Part shown: positions 5,706-10,370 of the stretch, in pieces
Layout: each line of letters opens with the position of its first letter
How positions within the stretch are numbered: the stretch's first letter is position 1
Origin: Propionibacteriaceae bacterium
GTDB lineage: Bacteria > Actinomycetota > Actinomycetes > Propionibacteriales > Propionibacteriaceae
Assembly (NCBI GenBank): GCA_031254155.1
Contig: JAIRVA010000151.1
Location: 1-10,370 of the forward strand
DNA: 10,370 nt
Direction: 5' to 3'
Notes under the pieces: generated by a model
What the model saw: the letters and a program-made list of their open reading frames with translations, nothing else
What the model was told of the DNA's origin: nothing
Databases searched by the model: none
Program-made: the position numbers and the translations under genes

Positions 5706-5745
5706 ACGAGCACTCGTCTACAGACATTGGGCTATAGTCTCAATG
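5706..5745. promoter_or_regulatory. Divergent operator/promoter region between iolC-type kinase and gntR
   Basis: On the minus strand, TTGAGA (5743-5738) and TAGACG (5720-5715) are spaced by 17 bp and would start a transcript about 20 nt before the kinase ATG. GTCTACAGAC (5716-5725) overlaps this -10 and fits the HutC-subfamily operator pattern GT-N-TA-N-AC. Next to it is ACGAG-CA-CTCGT (5706-5717), a perfect 5-bp-arm inverted repeat. For gntR, TATAGT (5733-5738) is the best -10 candidate. TAGAAT (5755-5760) is too close to the ribosome binding site unless used differently. Confidence 0.5.
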
Positions 5746-5774
5746 ACCTGACTTTAGAATACTAGGATAGTGAT

Positions 5775-6515
5775 GTGGCCACTCAGTTACCTGTCATTAT
5801 CGACCGTTCCAGCCCGATGCCGCTGTATCACCAACTCGCGGAGCAACTGGCGTCCGCCATCAACACCGGTCAACTCCAGCCCGGCGACCCGTTCGAGAAC
5901 GAGTTGTCCCTGGCCGACCGCCTCGGCCTGTCGCGGCCCACCGTCCGCCGGGCCATCGCGGAACTGGTCGACCTCGGTCTACTCGTCCGGCGCCGGGGCG
6001 TGGGTACGACCGTCGCCAACCGGGCGATCCACCGCCAGGCTGAACTCACGAGCCTGCACGACGATCTGCTGAAGAGCGGCCGTACCCCCCTGACCCAGGT
6101 CCTGGAGTTCGTCCCCGCCACCACCGATGTCCGCGCGGCCGAGGCCCTCGGACTCCCGTACGACACGCCGTTGATCTTCGTCGAGCGCCTCCGCCGGGCC
6201 GATGACTCGCCCATCTCCGTCATGCGCAACTGGCTACCGGCAACCTGTCCGGGCTTGTCAGCCGAGGTACTCACGAAATCTGGGTTGTACGAGGTCTTGC
6301 GTGGGTACGGCATCCGTCCCGCCGTCGCCCACCAGATGATCGGCGCGCGCCGCCCGTCGGCCCGCGAACGCCGGTTGTTGCAGTTGAAGCCCGGCGACCC
6401 CCTCCTCACGATGAGCCGCGTGGCCTTCGACGCCACGGGCAACCCCGTCGAGTTCGGTGACCACTGCTACCGCTACGACCAGTACTATTTCGACTTCACA
6501 GTGCACGAGAAGTGA
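5775..6515 (+). CDS. GntR-family transcriptional regulator, HutC/UTRA subfamily
   Basis: This is a 246-aa DNA-binding repressor or activator that changes affinity on binding a small ligand, usually a sugar or amino-acid derivative. The N-terminal winged helix (about 16-80) shows MPLYHQLAEQLASAI, LQPGDPFENELSLADRLGLS and RPTVRRAIAELVDLGLLVRRRGVGT, the classic GntR pattern. The C-terminal part (about 95-240) is a UTRA ligand domain with FVERLRRADDSPISVMRNWLP, LYEVLRGYGIRP and the end motif FDATGNPVEFGDHCYRYDQYYFDF. The start is GTG 5775, with AGGA (5764-5767) seven bases upstream. It is divergent from the kinase and directly upstream of the GH4 gene, with at most 5 bp between them (or a 4-nt GTGA overlap). 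It is therefore the probable local regulator of both arms. The ligand is unknown. Confidence 0.94.
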   Translation: MATQLPVIIDRSSPMPLYHQLAEQLASAINTGQLQPGDPFENELSLADRLGLSRPTVRRAIAELVDLGLLVRRRGVGTTVANRAIHRQAELTSLHDDLLKSGRTPLTQVLEFVPATTDVRAAEALGLPYDTPLIFVERLRRADDSPISVMRNWLPATCPGLSAEVLTKSGLYEVLRGYGIRPAVAHQMIGARRPSARERRLLQLKPGDPLLTMSRVAFDATGNPVEFGDHCYRYDQYYFDFTVHEK

Positions 6516-6520
6516 CCAAT

Positions 6521-7864
6521 ATGAAACTTACCTTTATCGGCGCGGGCGGATTCCGGGTCCCCCTGATCTACCAGGCCGCGACCCAGGACACTGTCCCCGT
6601 CCGCCTGGACGAGATCGCGCTCTTTGACCCCGACGAAACCCACCTCGCGGTCATGAAGACCGTCGTGAGCGAGCTACCGGCCACCCCGGCCGCTCCCCGC
6701 CTCACGTGGACCACCGATCTGGACGAGGCGCTACAAGGGGCTGACTTCGTGTTTTGCTCCATCCGGGTCGGCGGTACGGCGGGCCGCGTCCTGGACGAGC
6801 GCATCGCCTTGGGGCTCGGCGTCCTCGGCCAGGAGACCACCGGCCCGGGCGGCATCGCGTACGCCCTGCGGACCATTCCCGCCATGCGGGCCATCGCGGC
6901 CCGAGTCCGCGCGGTCTGCCCCGACGCGTTTTTCATCAACTTCACCAACCCCGCCGGCATCATCACCGAGTCCCTCATACCGCTGCTCGGCGACCGCGTC
7001 GTCGGCGTCTGCGACACCCCCATCGGCCTGCTCCGCCGGCTCGGACGCCTGCTCGGCGAGACGGTCACCGGCTACGACTACGTCGGGCTCAACCACCTCG
7101 GCTGGCTCCGCTCCGTCCAGACCGCCCGCGGCGAGGTCCTGCCCGAGATCCTGGCGAGTGACGCCCGGCTCGCCCAGATCGAGGAAGCCCGGATGGTCGG
7201 GTTCGACTGGGTCCGCCAGCTCGGCGCCCTGCCCAATGAGTATTTGTACTACTACTACCACACGCGGGAAGCCATCGCGAGCCTGCTCGCCGCCCCCCAG
7301 ACACGGGGCGAGGCCATCGTCGCCAATCAGACCGCCTTTTTTGAACGGGCGGCGGCCGAGCCCGCGCGGGCCCTGACGACCTGGTACGAGACCATCCGCC
7401 AGCGCGAGGCGACGTACATGGCCGAGGCCAAACCCGCCGACGAACCGGCGGCCCCGCCGGAGGCGGTGGGCGAGGGCGGCTACCAAGGCGTCGCCATGGC
7501 CATCATGGCCGCTCTCAGCGGGTCCGGCCCCGCCACGATCATCCTCAACCGGCCAAACCGGCGCCCGGACGGCCACCCCGTCGTGGCCGGACTGCCACCC
7601 GACGCGGTCGTCGAAATCCCTTGTCGCGTGGAGAACGGCGCGATCCTGCCCCGGCCAGTTGCGCCGCCGACGGGGCACATGCAGGGCCTCCTCCAGTCGG
7701 TGAAAGCCGTGGAACAACTCACCATCGCAGCCGCGACCGCGGGCAGCGCCGGGCTCGCCTGGCAGGCGCTGGCCGTCCACCCGCTCGTCGACTCAGTGGG
7801 CATCGCCCGCCAGCTCCTCGACACCTACCGCGCGGCGCACCCCCAGTTGTCGTACCTGGTCTAG
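6521..7864 (+). CDS. Glycoside hydrolase family 4 enzyme, 6-phospho-beta-glucosidase-like
   Basis: GH4 enzymes cleave alpha or beta glycosides by an unusual redox mechanism that needs NAD and a divalent metal. This 447-aa protein is normal in length. Visible are the Rossmann start MKLTFIGAGGFRVP (1-14), the acid end of strand two (ALFDPDE), GQETTGPGGIAYALRTIP (103-120), FTNPAG (141-146), and probable metal ligands C164 in VGVCDTP and H192 in LNHLGW. The Tyr-rich PNEYLYYYYH (238-247) supplies the likely catalytic Tyr. I start at ATG 6521 because family members begin just before this Rossmann motif. GTG 6512 overlaps the gntR stop (GTGA) and would add three residues. The stop codon lies inside the left end of a 170-bp foldback element. 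Substrate and anomeric specificity cannot be read directly. Confidence 0.92.
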   Translation: MKLTFIGAGGFRVPLIYQAATQDTVPVRLDEIALFDPDETHLAVMKTVVSELPATPAAPRLTWTTDLDEALQGADFVFCSIRVGGTAGRVLDERIALGLGVLGQETTGPGGIAYALRTIPAMRAIAARVRAVCPDAFFINFTNPAGIITESLIPLLGDRVVGVCDTPIGLLRRLGRLLGETVTGYDYVGLNHLGWLRSVQTARGEVLPEILASDARLAQIEEARMVGFDWVRQLGALPNEYLYYYYHTREAIASLLAAPQTRGEAIVANQTAFFERAAAEPARALTTWYETIRQREATYMAEAKPADEPAAPPEAVGEGGYQGVAMAIMAALSGSGPATIILNRPNRRPDGHPVVAGLPPDAVVEIPCRVENGAILPRPVAPPTGHMQGLLQSVKAVEQLTIAAATAGSAGLAWQALAVHPLVDSVGIARQLLDTYRAAHPQLSYLV

Positions 7865-8029
7865 GGAAACGATGATCTACCATGTGCCGCCATCCAAACG
7901 CCCGGACGGGCGATCTACGCCTACTACATGTTGCGGTGGACGTCCAGTCCACATACAACATGTAGTAGACGTATCTCATCCCGCCAGACGCCCGGCTGAC
8001 AACACAGCATAAATCATCGGTTCCCTAGA
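7860..8029. mobile_element. 170-bp foldback (long palindromic) element, MITE-like or structured RNA
   Basis: Two arms (7860-7941 and 7947-8029) are inverted copies separated by 5 nt. Outer ends match over 17 of 19 bases (7860-7878 with 8011-8029, starting TCTAGGGAA). The inner part holds a perfect 13-bp match, CTACTACATGTTG (7921-7933) with CAACATGTAGTAG (7956-7968), and a 6-bp tip GTGGAC/GTCCAC. The middle 41 columns align without gaps at 23 of 41. Altogether about 59 of 82 columns are identical. CTAG flanks both ends, which could be a 4-bp (or TA) target duplication. The left end includes the GH4 stop codon. No open frame is present. It looks like a non-autonomous foldback element sitting inside the operon. 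A dedicated hairpin RNA or attenuator is the alternative. Confidence 0.7.
7899..7912. repeat. Small GC hairpin inside the left arm
   Basis: CGCCCG-GA-CGGGCG is a perfect short inverted repeat (five pairs with a four-base loop in practice). It lies where the two arms of the larger element pair less well, so it could form as a local alternative fold. Confidence 0.4.
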
Positions 8030-8036
8030 TTTGGTT

Positions 8037-8077
8037 TATTGTCATATTGTCGTATCGTACGCAAACCACTCTATAAT
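8037..8077 (+). promoter_or_regulatory. Internal promoter with three 8-bp direct repeats before the second PfkB kinase
   Basis: TATAAT (8072-8077) is a perfect -10 consensus. TTGTCG (8047-8052) is a possible -35, at a wide 19-bp spacing. The -35 region lies in three tandem 8-mers: TATTGTCA (8037-8044), TATTGTCG (8045-8052) and the weaker TATCGTAC (8053-8060). This suggests a regulator site. A transcript would start near 8084, about 34 nt before ATG 8118, giving the kinase and lipoprotein genes their own promoter after the foldback element. Confidence 0.6.
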
Positions 8078-8117
8078 GGGCTCTGGGTGCACGAGTCCGG
8101 GGAGGAGGGATGTAATA

Positions 8118-9170
8118 ATGACAAAGTCAGTACTACCAACCTTTGACGTCGTCCTCTCCGGCTGGGTCTTCCTGGACATCGTCTTCACCGACCTCCCCAC
8201 GCCGCCCCGGCCGGGCCGGGAGGTCTGGACCGGCGGCATGGGCTCATCCCCGGGCGGCATCGCCAACCTGGCGGTCGCCGCGGCCCGCCTCGATCTGCGC
8301 ACCGCCCTGGCGGCCGCGTTCAGCGATGACGGGTACGGCGCGTGGTGCCGCGACGTACTCGACAAGCAGGAACACATCGACCTCTCCCGCTCCCGGACCA
8401 TCCCCGGCTGGCACACCCCGGTCACCGTCTCGCTGGCGTACGACGACGACCGGGCCATGATCACCCACGGCCACACCCCGCCGGTCAGCGGACGCGAGTT
8501 GCTCGCCCGCCCGCCGTCGACGCGGGCGGTCATCGCCGACCTGGGTACGGAACCGTGGTGGCAGGACTACCTCGGGACGAGCACGCTCGTGTTCACCGAC
8601 ATCGGGTGGGACCCCACCGACACCTGGGACCTGGGCGTCTTGGACCGTCTCGCCGGCTGCCACGCCTTCATGCCGAACGAGGCCGAGGCCATGGCGTACA
8701 CCCGCACCGACACGCCCACGGCCGCGCTCGCCGCCGTGGCGGAACTCGTACCGCTGGCCGTCGTGACCCGCGGCGCGCAGGGTGTCCTCGCGATCGACCA
8801 GTCGACCGGTGAGCAGGCCGCGGCCCCGGCGCTCGCGGGACCCGTCGTCGACCCGACCGGGGCGGGCGATGTGTTCGGGGCCGCGCTGGTCACCGGTACG
8901 CTGGAGGGCTGGCCGCTCGCCCAGCGGCTCGCCTTCGCCACCCTCTGCGCCTCGCTGGCCGTCCGCCAGTTCGGGGGCGCCCTGGCCGCACCCGGCTGGG
9001 GCGATCTCGCGGACTGGTGGCGCTGCACGCGCGAGGCCGCCCGGCGCGGACCGGCGGCCACCGCTGAGCTGGCCCGGCGTTACGCCTTCCTGGACGAGGT
9101 TTTGGGCCGCCACGTGGGGCGCGCCGTCCGGCGGGCCGATGCCACCATCGCGCGGCTTGCCGATATGTGA
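8118..9170 (+). CDS. PfkB-family carbohydrate kinase
   Basis: This is an ATP-dependent sugar kinase of the ribokinase fold, 350 aa, cytoplasmic. Motifs are WTGGMGSSPGGIANLAVAAARL (37-58, first PfkB signature region), MPNEAEA (185-191), LAVVTRGAQG (213-222) and DPTGAGDVFGAALVTG (245-260) with catalytic D251. The C-terminus is about 30-40 aa longer than the minimal fold and Arg/Ala-rich. ATG 8118 follows a strong ribosome binding site (GGAGGAGGGA, 8101-8110). The frame stays open upstream to a TTG at 8031, but that stretch is promoter DNA. The kinase is followed by the sugar-binding lipoprotein after 17 bp, so the two are co-transcribed. It is distinct in sequence from the IolC-type kinase of the left arm. 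Its substrate is not evident. A sugar or glycoside brought in by the linked ABC importer is likely. Confidence 0.92.
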   Translation: MTKSVLPTFDVVLSGWVFLDIVFTDLPTPPRPGREVWTGGMGSSPGGIANLAVAAARLDLRTALAAAFSDDGYGAWCRDVLDKQEHIDLSRSRTIPGWHTPVTVSLAYDDDRAMITHGHTPPVSGRELLARPPSTRAVIADLGTEPWWQDYLGTSTLVFTDIGWDPTDTWDLGVLDRLAGCHAFMPNEAEAMAYTRTDTPTAALAAVAELVPLAVVTRGAQGVLAIDQSTGEQAAAPALAGPVVDPTGAGDVFGAALVTGTLEGWPLAQRLAFATLCASLAVRQFGGALAAPGWGDLADWWRCTREAARRGPAATAELARRYAFLDEVLGRHVGRAVRRADATIARLADM

Positions 9171-9187
9171 AGTAACGAAAGGAAATC

Positions 9188-10370
9188 ATGCGAATCACAC
9201 CCTCCCGCCTCGCCCCGGCCCTTGCCCTGGGCGCTGGCCTGGCCCTGCTCGCCGGCTGCGCGCCGGGGGCGACGCCCGGATCTAGCGGTACGACCGGCGC
9301 GACCACCGTGAGCCCCGCCAGCCTCACCACCGATCCCGCCGAGATGGGCGATGTCACCCTCGTCGTGTGGGACCAGGAGGTCCGCGGCGGCCAGAACGAC
9401 GAGATCGAGGCCCTGAACGCGGCTTTCCACGCGCAGTACCCCAACATCACCATCGACCGGCACGCCCAGTCGTTCGACGACCTGCAGAAGACCGGCCGGC
9501 TGGCGCTCACCGGGCCGGACGCCCCGGACGTGATCGAGGCCAACAACACGCGCTCGCAGATGGGTACCTTTGTCCAGGCCGGCCAGTTGCTGGCGCTCGA
9601 CTCGTACGCCGCCGCGTACGGCTGGACGACCCGCTATCCGGCGACCGTGCTCGCCCTGTCGTCCTACTCGGCCGACGGCAAGACCTTCGGCTCGGGCCAG
9701 CTTTACGGGCTGCCCCAGATCGGCGAGGTCGTCGGTTTCTACTACAACAAGGCCAAACTCGCCGCGCTCGGGCTCACGGTACCGGCAACCTGGGCCGACC
9801 TCGAGGCCGCACTGGCGACCGCGAAGCAGGCGGGCGAGACGCCGGTCATGCTCGGCGACCTGGACAAGTGGCCGGCGGTCCACGTCTTCGGCGTCATCCA
9901 GGGCGCCCACGTCGCTCCCGCCGAGATCCACAACCTCGTCATGGGCAACGCGGGTGCCGACTGGACCGACCAGGCCAACGTCGCCGCGGCCACCGAGTTG
10001 CAGGACTGGGTGAACAAGGGTTACTTCAACTCCGACGTCCTCGGCTCGGACGACTCCACCTTTGGCAGCCGGTTCGCGACCGGCGAGGGCGTGTTCTACC
10101 TTGGCGGGTCGTGGTACGCCCCCGAACTCGCCGCCGGCCAGCAGGCCCAGTTCGGCTTCTTCGCCCCGCCGCCGGCCCAGGCGGGCGCTGGTTCCGCGAC
10201 GACGGGGGGTACGTCGCTGCCGTTCGCGATCACCGCCGCCTCGGCCCACCCCGACGCGGCCGCCGCGTACATCGACTTCCTTAACAGCACGGACGCCATG
10301 ACGGTTATCGCCGACAAGGGCAACTTGCCGGTCATCAACGCCGCCGCGCTGGCGCCGGCCTCGGGTACGT
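9188..10370 (+). CDS. ABC transporter sugar-binding lipoprotein (3'-truncated by window)
   Basis: Lipid-anchored extracellular solute-binding proteins (SBP_bac_1 type) capture a sugar and hand it to an ABC permease. I translated the frame from ATG 9188 to the right edge: 394 residues with no stop. It starts with a lipoprotein signal: MRITPSRLAP, a hydrophobic core, and lipobox LAGC with C24 as the lipidation site. A Gly/Ser/Thr linker follows, then DVTLVVWDQE (55-64), LNAAFHAQYPNITI, the Ala/Gly-rich ligand lobe, GQLYGLPQIGEVVGFYYNKAKLAALGL, VPATWADLE and FATGEGVFYLGGSW. All are standard blocks of this family. GAAAGGAAA lies just before the ATG. Co-transcription with the kinase is near certain (17-bp gap). 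Permease genes are expected downstream. The C-terminal end is outside the window. Confidence 0.94.
   Translation, partial: MRITPSRLAPALALGAGLALLAGCAPGATPGSSGTTGATTVSPASLTTDPAEMGDVTLVVWDQEVRGGQNDEIEALNAAFHAQYPNITIDRHAQSFDDLQKTGRLALTGPDAPDVIEANNTRSQMGTFVQAGQLLALDSYAAAYGWTTRYPATVLALSSYSADGKTFGSGQLYGLPQIGEVVGFYYNKAKLAALGLTVPATWADLEAALATAKQAGETPVMLGDLDKWPAVHVFGVIQGAHVAPAEIHNLVMGNAGADWTDQANVAAATELQDWVNKGYFNSDVLGSDDSTFGSRFATGEGVFYLGGSWYAPELAAGQQAQFGFFAPPPAQAGAGSATTGGTSLPFAITAASAHPDAAAAYIDFLNSTDAMTVIADKGNLPVINAAALAPASGT

Noticed and set aside
5725..5745. CATTG (5725-5729) and CAATG (5741-5745) inverted repeat as the main GntR operator
   Set aside because: Only 5-bp arms with an 11-bp gap and no extension. 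The GTCTACAGAC site fits the subfamily consensus better.
6731..7780. Long minus-strand frame (349 codons) opposite the GH4 gene
   Set aside because: It mirrors the codon structure of the GH4 gene and has no domain. The plus strand has clear family motifs throughout.
7899..7973. Simple intrinsic terminator after the GH4 gene
   Set aside because: No T-run follows any stem, and the symmetry extends over the whole 170 bp, so a plain terminator does not explain it, although it may still reduce read-through.
8031..8117. Upstream start (TTG 8031) for the second PfkB kinase
   Set aside because: The stretch contains the TATAAT promoter and direct repeats, and ATG 8118 has a strong Shine-Dalgarno just upstream and begins the conserved protein.
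8244..9113. Minus-strand frame (289 codons) opposite the second kinase
   Set aside because: Shadow of the high-GC kinase gene, with no motif and biased composition.
9080..10249. Minus-strand frame (389 codons) and plus-strand frame 9367-10284 in another phase
   Set aside because: Both overlap the lipoprotein gene, which has a signal peptide, lipobox and solute-binding blocks. The alternatives are Arg/Gly-rich shadows.

Overview
The window is GC-rich DNA (roughly two thirds G+C by eye) and looks like an actinobacterial chromosome. RecR carries the actinobacterial form of its conserved blocks. One protein joins a leucine-rich-repeat-variant (LRV) domain to a transmembrane helix, and there is an actinobacterial-type Hsp15-like S4 protein. 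GTG starts, GTGA stop/start overlaps and TANNNT-type -10 boxes also fit. I cannot name a genus.

Layout. (1) Positions 2-1000: the 3' end of a gene that is probably dnaX, a 12/13-bp C-rich tandem repeat, recR, then a second C-rich tandem repeat and a nested hairpin. (2) 1197-2487: an unrecognised 208-aa protein, then a vapB-vapC type toxin-antitoxin pair behind a short AT-rich palindromic promoter region. (3) 2661-3626: a membrane-anchored LRV protein with a Pro/Thr-rich stalk and an outer domain. It converges on an S4-domain RNA-binding protein on the minus strand (3629-3988), which is divergent from an isochorismatase-family hydrolase (4062-4694). (4) 4728-10370: a carbohydrate locus. An iolC-type PfkB kinase on the minus strand is divergent from a GntR/HutC-family regulator. 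The regulator is followed on the plus strand by a family 4 glycosidase, a second PfkB kinase and an ABC transporter sugar-binding lipoprotein that runs off the end of the window.

How they work together (inference): the lipoprotein captures a sugar or glycoside for an ABC importer whose permeases should lie downstream. One or both kinases phosphorylate it or a product, the NAD/metal-dependent GH4 enzyme cleaves a glycosidic bond, and the HutC-type regulator senses an intermediate and controls both divergent arms. No PTS component is visible, which is notable for GH4, whose best-known members act on PTS-made 6-phosphates.

The least expected structure is a 170-bp foldback element (7860-8029) inserted at the glycosidase stop codon. 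Its two ~82-nt arms match along their whole length. The differences between the arms are strongly one-sided, so a minus-strand RNA would pair far better (through G-U pairs) than a plus-strand RNA. A second window-wide signal is an excess of the tetranucleotide GTAC, helped by use of otherwise uncommon codons (GGT, CGT, GTA) just where they create GTAC.
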